NCBI GenBank assembly: GCA_016712035.1
Contig: JADJRT010000003.1
Location: 272,323-336,322, forward strand
DNA: 64,000 bases
Source of the DNA: Flammeovirgaceae bacterium
Lineage (GTDB): Bacteria; Bacteroidota; Bacteroidia; Cytophagales; Cyclobacteriaceae
Direction of reading: 5' to 3'
Position numbers and translations under genes: made by a program. Positions 19,320 through 29,652 of the stretch are shown piece by piece. Under the pieces are notes generated by a model that was not told the origin of the DNA, did no database searches, and saw only the letters and a program-made list of their open reading frames with translations. The stretch's first letter is position 1, and the number at the start of each line of letters is the position of its first letter.

Positions 19320-20591
19320 ATTCTTTGCAGCACCTGCCCTCTGTGTGCATCCAACTTTAAAAGGATAAAAAGCAAAATTGTAAATCCCCATAGAGAGGAA
19401 CCTCCATAGCTAAAAAAAGGCAAGGGAATTCCTATAACCGGAAACAAACCGATGGTCATGCCGATATTGACTGCAAAATGAAAGAAGAATATACTCGCAA
19501 CTGCATAGCCATAAGAACGATTAAAACGATTCTTTTGTCGTTCGGCAATCTGGATAACCCGCATGAGCAGAACCATAAACAAACTCACTACCACTAAACT
19601 GCCCACCCAACCGTGTTCTTCACCAATGGTGCAAAAAATGAAATCAGTACTTTGTTCAGGAACAAAATCAAATTTAGTTTGTGTGCCTTTCAAAAATCCT
19701 TTCCCAATAAAACCACCGCTACCAATGGCAATTTTAGATTGGGTAACATTCCAGTTTATTCCCATCGGATCAAAATTGGGATTCACCAAAGCTTCCAGTC
19801 TTTTTTTATGCCGAACAGGTAACACATTATTAATGATGTAATCGAAACTTTGAATCGTTAGAATAATTATTAACGCTCCAGCCGACAAGGTTAAAATCCT
19901 TCGCAGGGTTCTCTTGCCAAAAAAAAATGATCAGTCCGAGAATCACTAAAATAACTCCATAGAGGTAAAGTTGATTTTCAACGATCAACGTAAGTATGGC
20001 TATTACAGCCATTGAAATTCCTACAATCAAGAGAAAAGGTGACATGCCCTCGCGGTAGTAAACCAATAGTAGCGAGGCAAAAACAATGGCTGTTCCAAAA
20101 TCTTTCTGCAATAGAATAAGTCCCATGGGAATCACCATCAGCGTAAGCAGAATGAGTTGATTCTTTAGATTATCCATTTTGAAACCGACTGAACCAATAA
20201 ACTTGGCTACCGCCAGCGCTGTAATAAATTTGGCAAACTCAGAGGGCTGTACGCCAAAAGAACCCACGCCTATCCATGACTTATTACCGCCCACCTCCTT
20301 GCCGATAATCGGTATCAGTAAAAGAACAAACAAGATTACTCCGTAGAATAGGTAAGCGAACGTTTCATAAAAGCGCATATCGATGATGATAATCGCAAAA
20401 ATGAATACGACCGAAGCTGCGATGAAGATCAACTGTCGACCCGAGTTTAACGAAAGATCCCAAATTGTTTGATTGGCGGTTTCGTCATAGACGGCCGCAA
20501 AAATGTTTATCCATCCTAGCGCCACCAGCAGGATATAGAGTAACACCGTTACCCAATCCAGTTTACCCGATATGTCTACTTCATTTCTCAT
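19316..20591 (-). CDS. rodA: Rod-shape SEDS peptidoglycan glycosyltransferase RodA, frameshifted at a T9 run
   Basis: SEDS-family polymerase that makes glycan strands of lateral wall peptidoglycan together with PBP2. The N-terminal half has KSWIGVGSFGVQPSEFAKF and LILLQKDFGTAIVF with the catalytic Asp region. The C-terminal half has IAIGSGGFIGKGFLKGTQTKFDFVPEQSTDFIF and PLPFFSYGGSSL. The halves are in different frames; the break coincides with nine consecutive T on the coding strand (19919-19927). Eight T (IFFGKRTLRR) or eleven restores continuity. ATG overlaps the mrdA stop (ATGA). Ends convergent with the hypothetical gene at 18340. Confidence 0.93.
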
Positions 20592-22400
20592 TCAAACTTT
20601 CCGGCAAGCACATATTGCTCAATATGCGGGCGTTTGGTTTGACCAAACAAATATTTTTCAATCATTAAACTGGCAATGGATGCGGCAGCCCGCGCACCCT
20701 GCCCTGCATCTTCGACATAAACAGAAATAGCAATTTTTGGATTATCGCGCGGGGCAAAGGCGATAAATACAGAGTGGTCAAACAGGGGTGGTGCGTTTTG
20801 AACTGTTCCCGTTTTGCCACATACAATTACATCCGCCAGTTTAGCGATATTGTCCTGTTCCTTCCTCCACTACTTTTTGCATCGCATCTACCGCTACAAT
20901 GAAGTAAGAAGAATCAATGCTCGTATAATGACGCTCGGTGTATTGCGGTAATGGTTTTCCTTCTTCGCCAATGGCTTTAACTAAATGCGGTGTATAGTAA
21001 AATCCACGGTTTGCGATGGTGGCAGCAAAGTTGGCCATCTGTATAGGCACAACCAGATTTTCTCCTTCACCAATGGCCAGCGAATAAATATTTGAAAATT
21101 TCCAGGCTGGACTTTTGTATGCCCTATCGTAATAGGCAGGCGTAGGGACCAATCCTTCCTTCTCGTTTGGCAAGTCAATGCCTAGCTTTTTGCCAAATCC
21201 AAAGCTACCAATGTGCTTATTCCACTCCGCTAAACCAATACGGGTATCTTCAAAAGGATCTTTACCAATACCCTGATTTAACATTCGCCTTAAGACATTA
21301 TGAAAATAGGGATTGCACGAATTGGCGATTGCCCCGCGGAGATCTTCGTTACTATGAGCGCCATGACAATTGATCACATTTCTATCACAGCGAATCCGGG
21401 TATCTGGTGTAATCACCTTTTCCTGAAGAGCCGTCATGGCCTGAGCAATTTTAAAAATAGAACCCGGCCGATATTGGGCCATGAGCGGTCTGTTGAACAA
21501 CGGTTTTAACGTATCGGTACTTATTAGCTTGAAATTGGAGCTATAACTTCTTCCGGTCAGCAGATTGGGATCGTAGGATGGACCAGAGACCAAAGAAAGA
21601 ATTTCTCCCGATGAAGGCTCGATGGCTACAATACTACCCGATTTGCCTTTCATTAAAAGTTCTCCGTATTGCTGCAAGTCAATGTCTATTCCGGTAATCA
21701 GGTTTTGACCGGGGACAGATAAGGTGTCATACTCTCCGTTTTTAAACAGACCCTTTTCAATACCTTTTACATTACGTAACTTAAATCGAACACCCCGCTT
21801 GCCCCGAAGTTGTTCTTCATAAAACGATTCGATTCCACTTTGCCCCACATAATCGCCTTGCTTATAAATTTTAGATTCATCCCGAGCGAGATTTTCCTTA
21901 CTTATTTCGCTAACATACCCAAGGGCATTGGCGAGGGCGGGTGCTTCGTACGATCGGCTGGTTCTAGCCTGTACATAAATACCCGGGAACTCATCAAGAT
22001 AATCCTGAACGCGGGCAAAGTCGACACTGGATAATTGGTTAATAAAAAGTGTTGGCTTAAAGTGCGAATATTCTTTGCGGGCCTTCATCTCTTTGAATCT
22101 TCTCCGCAGGTCCTCTTTTGAAATTTCAAAGACCTCACAAAATTTTAGCGAATCAAATTTTTTGACATCCTTCACCACCATTTCCAGATCGTACTCTGGA
22201 GAATTATATACAATCAGTTTGCCATTTCGATCATAGATCAATCCACGAAAGGGGTATTCAACTTGCCGTAAAATGGCATTGCCATCGGCCAACTCGGCAT
22301 ACCGGTCGTCTATTACCTGAATGAAAAAAAGCTTTACGAGGAAGACAATTCCTATCAAGAGAAACACTATCTGCACTATTTCCTTTCTACCTTCATTCAT
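20588..22400 (-). CDS. mrdA: Penicillin-binding protein 2 (elongasome transpeptidase), frameshifted near the 3' end
   Basis: Class B PBP that cross-links peptidoglycan during elongation. It has one N-terminal membrane anchor (IVFLLIGIVFLVKLFFIQVI), a pedestal domain, and a transpeptidase domain with SxxK (RPGSIFKI, catalytic Ser) and SxN (ANSCNP). The uninterrupted frame stops at 20841 just after VEEGTG. One frame over, IAKLADVIVCGKTGTVQNAPPLFDHSVF follows and supplies the essential KTGT motif, running to the TGA at 20588-20590. Since this protein is normally essential, an indel near 20850 in the consensus is the likely cause. Overlaps both mreD and rodA by ATGA. Confidence 0.94.
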
Positions 22401-22912
22401 GACCGCCTGCGCTGAGGAGATAAATACTGTAGCAAAATAATAGATGCCATAGTAAACAACAACCTCCCGACCACTTTAAGCATGGTATACCAGAACAGAG
22501 CAAAGCCTGCCGCTTCAACGAAAAACAATACAAGATGATGCAGAAAAACCAATGGTAAAGAATAAACCAAAAACCATTGCAGCCCGTTTGACGCTAACGT
22601 TGTGGATGAATTTGTATCGTAGCCGCCCTGAGGGGTTATCGTACCTAACCAGTAGTTTCTCACATAGGCAATCAGCACCGTAGCCAAGGCATGCAAGCCC
22701 ATACTATTGTAGAATATATCAACAGTAAATCCAAGTACAAACCCAATCACCATCAGTGCCAAAGAATTGAGTTCGATAGGCAGCAATAAAATAAAAGCGA
22801 TGTATAAAAAGCAGAAAGCAGAATTAAACAAAACCAGATTTCTTAACACCAGTACTTGTACCAATACATAAATAAAAAATAAAACAAATTGTATTATGCC
22901 TGACCGATTCAT
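22397..22912 (-). CDS. mreD: Rod shape-determining protein MreD
   Basis: Small polytopic membrane component of the rod complex, 171 residues with about five hydrophobic helices (FVLFFIYVLVQVLVLRNLVLF near the start, then the ALMVIGFVLGFTVDIFYNSMG motif, whose GFxxGFxxD pattern is typical). Sequence conservation in MreD is low; the call rests also on its position between mreC and mrdA with ATGA overlaps on both sides. Confidence 0.92.
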   Translation of the reverse strand: MNRSGIIQFVLFFIYVLVQVLVLRNLVLFNSAFCFLYIAFILLLPIELNSLALMVIGFVLGFTVDIFYNSMGLHALATVLIAYVRNYWLGTITPQGGYDTNSSTTLASNGLQWFLVYSLPLVFLHHLVLFFVEAAGFALFWYTMLKVVGRLLFTMASIILLQYLSPQRRRS

Positions 22913-23742
22913 TTGGGATCACCTATAGTTACTTGTTTCAGCGAGTCCTGTTCATTTTTCAAACGACTCTTAATTATTTCAACAAAAGACAATCGGCCAA
23001 AGTCTTGCGATAACTCTATTCGGATATCCCAAAATGGCGCTTCTTCTTTGAGGTTTACTTCGCTTACTATACCAACAAGAATTCCATCTGGGAATACCGC
23101 GTTATATCCTGAGGTAATCACCGAATCGCCAATAACCGGGGTAGCATGCCGGGGAATAAACAACAGATTGGAGTATCGCATATTAGCACCATCCCACCGC
23201 ACGCTTCCTAATTGATTTGTTTTTTTTAACACGCTCGAAACTTGTTCATCTACATTAAGAAGTGAAATGAGAACCGCATAATGATCTGAAACCGATTTTA
23301 CTTTTCCAACAGCTCCCAAATTACTAATGGCCGCCATACCCGGTGCCACGCCATCAACAGCTCCTTTATCGATGGTGATAAAATTTTTATAAAGGCTTGT
23401 TGAGTTACCAACCACCTTGGCACTAACATACTCGTATTGATTGATTCGGGCGGTGTCCTGATTTTGAATGCGGTGTTCTCCAAATTGATTTTTTCTCTCC
23501 AACTGCGTACGCAAATTGGCATTTTCAGCAGCCAATTCTTCATTGATGGTTCGTAATGAAAAGTATTCTCTTACCCCTTGGGAGAAACCTATAATGTTGG
23601 CTGCAATCTGATTTGAAGAGTTAAAGTATTTTGTGCTTTGGTATTGATTATTCTCAACAACCAGCCAGGCGCACGATAACTCAAGAAGTAAGAATGTGAA
23701 AAAAGCCCGGTACTCGAAAATAAAATTTAAGAGTCGCTCCAT
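22909..23742 (-). CDS. mreC: Rod shape-determining protein MreC
   Basis: Bitopic periplasmic scaffold that activates the RodA-PBP2 pair. A membrane anchor near the N-terminus (FFTFLLLELSCAWLVV) is followed by a coiled coil (residues about 60-90, INEELAAENANLRTQLERK) and the beta-rich MreC core with ITIDKGAVDGVAPGMAA and NAVFPDGILVGIV. 277 residues, normal for the family. Stop overlaps the mreD start. Confidence 0.95.
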   Translation of the reverse strand: MERLLNFIFEYRAFFTFLLLELSCAWLVVENNQYQSTKYFNSSNQIAANIIGFSQGVREYFSLRTINEELAAENANLRTQLERKNQFGEHRIQNQDTARINQYEYVSAKVVGNSTSLYKNFITIDKGAVDGVAPGMAAISNLGAVGKVKSVSDHYAVLISLLNVDEQVSSVLKKTNQLGSVRWDGANMRYSNLLFIPRHATPVIGDSVITSGYNAVFPDGILVGIVSEVNLKEEAPFWDIRIELSQDFGRLSFVEIIKSRLKNEQDSLKQVTIGDPK

Positions 23743-23753
23743 TCATCAAGTCA

Positions 23754-24770
23754 TCAATATCTTTCGGTAATGGTCAAGATTCTTAAGGTTGCACCAGTAC
23801 CTCGCACTACCGCACGCAACGGATCATCGGCTACGTGTATCGGTAATTTAGTTTTTAGAGAAAGACGTTTGTCTAATCCGCGCAACATGGCTCCTCCACC
23901 CGTTAAATATATTCCCTGCTCATAAATATCAGCGGAAAGTTCGGGTGGCGATAATTCCAGTGCCTTCAGTACGGCTTCTTCTAATTTTGAAATGGACTTA
24001 TCTAAAGCAAAGGCAACTTCAGAATACGAGATCTTTATTGTCTTCGGTATTCCGGTCATTAAATCACGGCCTCTGATTTCATAATCATCCGGACCATCAT
24101 CTAGTTCGGTAAGGGCTGAACCTACTTCAATTTTCACCCGCTCCGCTGAGCGCTCGCCAATCAACAAGTTATGTTGCCTGCGCATATAATCAAGAATATC
24201 GCGATTGAATGTATCTCCGGCAATGCGAATAGATTGATCGCACACAATCCCCGAAAGGGCGATTACCGCTATATCAGTGGTGCCACCACCAATATCCACA
24301 ATCATGTTGCCAATGGGCTGTTCAATATCGATACCAATGCCAATGGCTGCCGCAATCGGCTCATGAATCATGTAAACCTCTTTTGCATTAGCGTGCTCTG
24401 CCGAATCGCGAACCGCCCGTTTCTCCACTTCGGTAATAGCTGATGGAATACAAATCACCATGCGCAAGGATGGTGGAAAAAGTTTGCGACCCGTGTCAAT
24501 CATCTTGATCATTCCACGAATCATCATCTCGGCCGCGTGAAAGTCAGCTATCACACCTTCTTTTAAAGGTCGAATGGTTTTAATGTTATCATGGGTCTTT
24601 TCATGCATCTGCATGGCCTCGCGACCAATGGCAAGCACCTTGCCTGTGGCGCGATCCAACGCGATAATAGACGGTTCGTCTACTACTACTTTGTCTTTGT
24701 GAATGATCAATGTGTTGGCAGTTCCCAGGTCGATAGCAATATCCTGAGTAAAAAAATCAAAAAGTCCCAT
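23754..24770 (-). CDS. mreB: Actin-like rod shape protein MreB
   Basis: Filament-forming ATPase that organises lateral wall synthesis along the inner membrane. Actin-fold motifs are all present: phosphate 1 (DIAIDLGTANTLI), connect 1, phosphate 2 (VDIGGGTTDIAVIALSGIV) and the adenosine motif (LTGGGAMLRGLD). 338 residues, full length, first gene of the mreBCD-mrdA-rodA group and preceded by purH with about 90 bases between. Confidence 0.97.
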   Translation of the reverse strand: MGLFDFFTQDIAIDLGTANTLIIHKDKVVVDEPSIIALDRATGKVLAIGREAMQMHEKTHDNIKTIRPLKEGVIADFHAAEMMIRGMIKMIDTGRKLFPPSLRMVICIPSAITEVEKRAVRDSAEHANAKEVYMIHEPIAAAIGIGIDIEQPIGNMIVDIGGGTTDIAVIALSGIVCDQSIRIAGDTFNRDILDYMRRQHNLLIGERSAERVKIEVGSALTELDDGPDDYEIRGRDLMTGIPKTIKISYSEVAFALDKSISKLEEAVLKALELSPPELSADIYEQGIYLTGGGAMLRGLDKRLSLKTKLPIHVADDPLRAVVRGTGATLRILTITERY

Positions 24771-24859
24771 TCGTTGGCGTAAGGTAAAAAGTTAGGCCCG
24801 AAATTACAGAAATAAATGGGTGATTAATAAGCAATAAAGAGGGAAAAACTTACAGCGTA

Positions 24860-26385
24860 TTAATGCTTGAAGTGGCGTGTACCCGTAAAGACCATCGCCA
24901 TGTTATGTTGATCGCAATAAGCAATTGAATCCTGATCTTTAATGGATCCGCCCGGTTGAATGACCGCCTCAATGCCGTGTTGATTAGCAATCTCCACACA
25001 ATCCGGAAAAGGGAAGAAGGCATCCGATGCCATAACTGAACCTTTAAGATCGAAACCAAAAGCCGCAGCTTTCTCAATCGCTTGTTTCAACGCATCCACG
25101 CGGCTCGTTTGCCCTACTCCGCTGGCAAGCAATTGCCCATCTACTGCCAATATGATTGTGTTTGACTTCGTGTGTTTACAAATTTTACTTGCAAAAAGTA
25201 AGGCCTCAATCTGTTGAGAAGATGGTGCGCGCTTCGTAACCGTTTTTAACTCTGCTTTAGAATCTGTTTTCAAATCCAAGTCTTGTTCTATAACTCCATT
25301 GAGCAAACTTTTGAATTGCTTTGCCCCTTTTAGTGATTGCTTTTGCTTAAGTATGATTCGATTCTTTTTTGACTTCAAAAGGTCAAGCGCCTGAGGTTCA
25401 AAATCAGGCGCAATCAATATTTCGAAGAAAAGTTTATTAATCTCTTCGGCCGCGGCCAGATCAATTTTTTGATTAGTTGCCAGCACCCCGCCAAAGGCAG
25501 AAAGAGTATCAGCCTGGAAGGCTTTCAGGTAAGCTGTCTTTACATCACCTGCTGTAGCTACCCCACAGGCATTGGTATGTTTAATAATTACAAAAGCCTT
25601 CTCTCCATAAAATTCCTTTACCAGATGGATGGCCGCATCTACATCCACCAGATTGTTATAGGAAAGTTCTTTCCCATTTAACTGATCAAAAAGATCATCG
25701 AGTGCGCCAAAGAAAACGCCCTGCTGATGCGGATTTTCGCCATAACGTAATACTTTGCCTTGCGGCACGCTGGCCTTAAAACTCGGAAGTTGTTGTTCTT
25801 GGTTGAAATAATTGAAAATGGCCGAATCGTAATGAGAGGTGACATCAAAAGCTTTGGCCGCAAATCGTTTTCGATCTGCCAATTCAGAATTTCCATTCTT
25901 TGCCTGCAGTAATTCAAGCAACTCCTGATATTGATTGCGGGCCGAGACAATCAAAACATCATTGAAATTTTTGCTGCCGCACGAATCAGGGAAATACCAC
26001 CAATATCAATTTTCTCTACGATGTCGCCTTCGCTACCTCCTCTGGCCACCGTTTCTTCGAATGGATATAAATCAACAATGACCAGGTCAATCGGTGCAAT
26101 TTTAAAGTCCTCACTTTGACTGACGTCACTTGCATTGTCTCTTCTAAAAAGAATGCCTCCAAAAACTGCTGGATGCAATGTTTTTACCCGACCACCAAAA
26201 ATTGAAGGATACCCGGTTAGATTCTCGACCGGTGTAACTGCATAACCCAACTTCTCGATAAACTCCTGAGTTCCCCCTGTAGAAACAAATTCCACACCTT
26301 GTTTAGCCAAGTAATGAATGATTGGATCAAGATTGTCTTTATAATAAACAGAAACGAGGGCACGGGAGATTTTCTTCTGGGACAT
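24860..26385 (-). CDS. purH: Bifunctional AICAR transformylase/IMP cyclohydrolase PurH, frameshifted
   Basis: Last two steps of IMP synthesis. N-terminal cyclohydrolase domain (MGS-like fold): VSVYYKDNLDPII, FVSTGGTQEFIEK, GGRVKTLHPAVFGGIL. C-terminal transformylase domain: LRYGENPHQQ, FVIIKHTNACGVA (Lys-His pair), AFGGVLATNQ, ASDAFFPFPD and IQPGGSIKDQDSI. The frame breaks at about 25968, where one A of a six-A run is missing; restoring it gives RAAAKNFNDVLIVSARNQYQ. The upstream leader contains dispersed repeats rather than a recognisable riboswitch. Confidence 0.95.
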
Positions 26386-26419
26386 GGCATTTTATTGAGG
26401 TGCAAAAATGCAAATATTC

Positions 26420-26576
26420 CACGCAAAGGCGTAAAGAACACAAAAGTTTAAACTGCGAAATATTGAACACTGAAGCGCAAAGAACCTAAAAGGTAAAAAT
26501 CAAAAACCGCAATGATACAAAGGCGCAATGTTTATTGTAGCAACTCATTTATTACTTTGCGTCTTAGCGGTTAAAA
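26420..26576. repeat. Cluster of degenerate 'gcaaaggcgtaaagaac' repeats between divergent genes
   Basis: Within the interval between the purH start and the small gene at 26587 lie several related stretches: cacgcaaaggcgtaaagaac (26420-26439), tgaagcgcaaagaaccta (26471-26488) and acaaaggcgcaatg (26517-26530). A reverse-oriented tttgcgtcttagcggttaaa (26557-26576) follows. They resemble the 'cgcaaagacgcgaaggcg' sequences near the GxxExxY gene and at the window's right edge. No coding frame or promoter consensus explains them. Confidence 0.55.
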
Positions 26577-26586
26577 AAAATTAGCA

Positions 26587-26979
26587 TTGAAGCTCTTTCT
26601 TCAGATAGGATTTACCAAATGGCAGGACACTGGTTATGAAAAACCACTTCTCACCTATGCCTCTTCCCTTTCAGCGGATGTGATTGGTACCGAGATGGAC
26701 AATCAATCGGATGCGTCAATTGCCAATTTGGTAATCAAGCTTTGTGATCAGATGCAATCCATCTTTGTTTTTATTCAGGCACAACCGGAACAACCGCTGG
26801 GAGCCGCATTGAAAGTGCTAAATCATTTGATGCGTTCAAAAAATAAAATTTATGCAGTCGCCTTTGTTGGAAGCAATGAACAAGCAGAACGCTTGATGAA
26901 CACCTTACAAGAAAAATTTATTCGGGAAGATAGTGCTGATAAAATAAAAGATCGGATTAAGGAATTCGCTTTAACTTAA
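26587..26979 (+). CDS. Conserved hypothetical protein (130 aa)
   Basis: Soluble protein of unknown function starting MKLFLQIGFTKWQDTGYEKPLL. No signal peptide, membrane segment or recognised domain; mixed alpha/beta with a helical C-terminus (NEQAERLMNTLQEKFI). It reads like a Rossmann-type or PII-like small domain but I cannot name one. Amino-acid composition is normal for a real protein, and its 3' end overlaps the omega-amidase gene on the other strand by nine bases. Confidence 0.6.
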   Translation: MKLFLQIGFTKWQDTGYEKPLLTYASSLSADVIGTEMDNQSDASIANLVIKLCDQMQSIFVFIQAQPEQPLGAALKVLNHLMRSKNKIYAVAFVGSNEQAERLMNTLQEKFIREDSADKIKDRIKEFALT

Positions 26980-27804
26980 GTCCGTCAGGTCGCGTTCTTC
27001 AAACTCTTCCGCTTCGATTGTAAAATCATCGGCATCCATAAAAGCTGGAAACTTATCACGGTAAGCTTGTAAAGCATGCGCACTCAACTCCAATGTTTTT
27101 ATTGCTTCCACACTTTCAACAGAATAAAAAGAATCTCCTCGAGGCCCGATAAACGCAGAATGGCCATTGTATTCAACACCATTTCCGTCTAAGCCTACGC
27201 GATTCACACCTACCGTATAACTTAAATTCTCAATCGCACGCGCCTTAAGCAGAGTTTCCCAAGCATTACCGCGAACCATAGGCCAGTTGGCAACATACAC
27301 CAATAAATCGTACGCTGGTTTTTTTAGCGAGGCGTTCCAACGATTTCGGCTCCAAACCGGAAAACGAAGGTCGTAACAAATCAAGGGGCAAATTCGCCAC
27401 CCTTTCCAATGACCTATCAACAAACTTTCCCCTGAAGTATATACCTGATGTTCTTCCGCCATGCGAAAGAGATGCCGCTTATCATACGTTTTATAGTTGC
27501 CCCCCGGCTCCATCCAAAGCAGCCGATTATAAAATCGATCGTGTACGTTTGCAATAAAGCTTCCCAGAATCAAAGCCCCAGTTTGGTCTGCCATCTGCTT
27601 CATCCATTTGAATGTGCGCATATTCATGTATTCGGCAAGCTTAGGCGCCTTCATCGAAAAGCCGGTCGTGAACATTTCGGGTAATACAATCACATCGGTA
27701 GATTCACCAATCTGCCAGATTTTCTCCTCAAACATGGCCAAATTGGCGCCAGTATCTTCCCAATGAAGATCGGCTTGAATGATGGTGACTTTTAAATCTT
27801 GCAT
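26971..27804 (-). CDS. Omega-amidase / nitrilase-superfamily hydrolase (YafV/Nit2 type)
   Basis: Carbon-nitrogen hydrolase with the Glu-Lys-Cys triad: Glu in VIVLPEMFTTGFSM (about residue 43), Lys in YKTYDKRHLFRMAEE, and Cys in PLICYDLRFPVWSRN. YafV/Nit2-type enzymes hydrolyse alpha-ketoglutaramate or ketosuccinamate. The adjacent upstream gene is a YbdL-like glutamine/methionine aminotransferase that would produce such ketoacid amides, which strengthens the call. 277 residues, intact, in a minus-strand run with ybdL-like, def and ruvX. Confidence 0.9.
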   Translation of the reverse strand: MQDLKVTIIQADLHWEDTGANLAMFEEKIWQIGESTDVIVLPEMFTTGFSMKAPKLAEYMNMRTFKWMKQMADQTGALILGSFIANVHDRFYNRLLWMEPGGNYKTYDKRHLFRMAEEHQVYTSGESLLIGHWKGWRICPLICYDLRFPVWSRNRWNASLKKPAYDLLVYVANWPMVRGNAWETLLKARAIENLSYTVGVNRVGLDGNGVEYNGHSAFIGPRGDSFYSVESVEAIKTLELSAHALQAYRDKFPAFMDADDFTIEAEEFEERDLTDLS

Positions 27805-27876
27805 AGTGGTAGCAAACGGACTGCAAAGAAAGCAATACGAGGGCAGATTTTGAACCCTTTGCAGAATAAAAACCAG

Positions 27877-28968
27877 TTAAAGTTTTCGAAGAATCGATCC
27901 TGCCTTTTCGAGAGTCTCCTCTCCCTTGGCGAAACAAAAACGAAGAAGCTTATGATCGGATTTGTCTTTATAAAAGGCGGAAACCGGAATGGGGGCCAGC
28001 TTTTTCTCTTTGGTCATCCATTCAGCCATCTCCATTTCATTTTTGTCGGACACCGCCTTGTATGACAAAAGTTGAAAATAACTACCCCGGCAAGGCAACG
28101 GTTGGAAGGATGAACCTTTAATCTGATTGAGAAATAAATCTCGCTTTCTCTGGTAGAAATTTCCCAGCTCCAAATAATTGTTTGGATTGGTGAGATATTC
28201 GGCCAAAGCAAGTTGCACCGGGGTGTTTACACTAAACGTTATAAATTGATGGCTCTTCCGGATTTCTTTGGTGAGGTTTTCAGGAGCCACAGCATAGCCT
28301 ACTTTCCAGCCGGTAGCATGAAAGGTTTTGCCAAACGAAAAAACGGCCACACTTTGTGCGGCAAGCTTAGGAAATTTCAAAACACTTTGATGCTCCTGAT
28401 TATCAAAAATAATTCGCTCGTATACTTCATCGCTCAATACAATCAAATCATTCTCAATCGCAATCTGCTCAAGGGTTTTTAAATCCGATTCTGATAAAAT
28501 GGCACCGGTCGGGTTATGCGGAGTATTAATCATAATCATTCGCGTTTTGGAAGTGATTTTACTTTTCACTTCCTCCCAATCGATACCAAAGTGAGGCGGC
28601 TTTAATTTTATATGAACCGGTACCCCGCCATTTAATCGAATAGACGGATTGTACGAATCATAAGCCGGATCAAATACGATTACTTCATCGCCCTGCTTTA
28701 CAAAAGCAGCGATGGCTGAAAAAAGAGCTTCGGTACCACCTGCAGTTATGGTAACTTCGGTTTCAAAATCAATTTCACGTTGATACGTTTTTAGAACCAC
28801 ATTAGCAATTGACTTTCTCAATGCAATTGTGCCTGGCATAGGCGCATATTGATTGTGCCCGGCTTTCATGTTTTTGTATATAAATTCTATCAACTCCTGC
28901 GAAATGGGAAAATCAGGAAAGCCTTGCGAGAGATTTAAGGCTCCCGCTTCCGCAGCCAGGCGCGACAT
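27877..28968 (-). CDS. PLP-dependent methionine/glutamine aminotransferase (YbdL/kynurenine aminotransferase-like)
   Basis: Class I/II aminotransferase: NLSQGFPDFPISQEL near the start, GGTEALFSAIAAF, NTPHNPTGAILSESDL, LSDEVYERIIFD, and the PLP lysine in FSFGKTFHATGWKVGYAV. Members use methionine, glutamine or aromatic amino acids with ketoacids such as KMTB. Upstream of the Met at 28968 the same frame continues as LPEVGTSIFTV, matching the normal N-terminus, but reaches a TGA near 29018 without a start codon. About 15-20 residues and the true start are probably hidden by an indel. Partner of the omega-amidase downstream in methionine salvage. Confidence 0.9.
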   Translation of the reverse strand: MSRLAAEAGALNLSQGFPDFPISQELIEFIYKNMKAGHNQYAPMPGTIALRKSIANVVLKTYQREIDFETEVTITAGGTEALFSAIAAFVKQGDEVIVFDPAYDSYNPSIRLNGGVPVHIKLKPPHFGIDWEEVKSKITSKTRMIMINTPHNPTGAILSESDLKTLEQIAIENDLIVLSDEVYERIIFDNQEHQSVLKFPKLAAQSVAVFSFGKTFHATGWKVGYAVAPENLTKEIRKSHQFITFSVNTPVQLALAEYLTNPNNYLELGNFYQRKRDLFLNQIKGSSFQPLPCRGSYFQLLSYKAVSDKNEMEMAEWMTKEKKLAPIPVSAFYKDKSDHKLLRFCFAKGEETLEKAGSILRKL

Positions 28969-29026
28969 AACCGTGAAAATAGAAGTGCCAACTTCTGGAA
29001 GACGAGTTAATATTCAAAGCGAATTA

Positions 29027-29581
29027 TTATTTTTTGAGTGGTGCCAATATCCGATAGTCTGTATCAACATCACCCCCTACTAATATCGGCAAGCTTGCCT
29101 TTAAGCATTCTCTTTTTAAGGGCGTCAGGTAATCAATAAATAATTTTCCTTCAATATGATCGTATTCATGCTGAATGATGCGAGCCTTCATGCCTGTAAA
29201 TTCCTCCTCAAAGGCATTCCAGTGTTCGTCAAAATATTTGATTCGCACATTTTCTTTGCGCCAAACATCTTCCCGAATATTCGGAATGCTCAGACACCCT
29301 TCCTCAAAATCCCATTCTTCACCACTCTCTTTTAAAATCTGTGGATTCACAAATACTTTTTTAAAATCAGCCAGCGTAGGTTCATCATCCAGCGTAGTGC
29401 CATCTACTACAAACAAACGAACGCTTTTACCGATTTGTGGCGCGGCCAAACCAATGCCATGAGCCCCGTGCATGGTTTCATACATGTTTTCCACTAATTC
29501 TCTTAGGTCGGCACCTGCTTTTATATTCGTTGCACGCTTTCGCAATACTGCGTCACCGTAAACCACTATGGGATAAATCAT
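29027..29581 (-). CDS. def: Peptide deformylase
   Basis: Removes the N-formyl group from nascent proteins. All three motifs are present: HGIGLAAPQIG (residues about 40-50), EEGCLSIP with the metal-binding Cys, and QHEYDHIEGKLF with the HEXXH metal ligands and catalytic Glu. 184 residues, full length. It follows ruvX in the minus-strand run. Confidence 0.96.
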   Translation of the reverse strand: MIYPIVVYGDAVLRKRATNIKAGADLRELVENMYETMHGAHGIGLAAPQIGKSVRLFVVDGTTLDDEPTLADFKKVFVNPQILKESGEEWDFEEGCLSIPNIREDVWRKENVRIKYFDEHWNAFEEEFTGMKARIIQHEYDHIEGKLFIDYLTPLKRECLKASLPILVGGDVDTDYRILAPLKK

Positions 29582-29652
29582 CGATCAAAAAATTAAACTG
29601 CAAAGGTAAGGCACATTCAATGAAAATAATACTTGCGGTGTGGAATTTGAAC

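Noticed and set aside
20588..20900. Natural C-terminal truncation of PBP2 before the KTG motif
   Set aside because: The KTGT motif and the remainder follow immediately in the next frame and end in an ATGA overlap with rodA, as expected for the intact gene.
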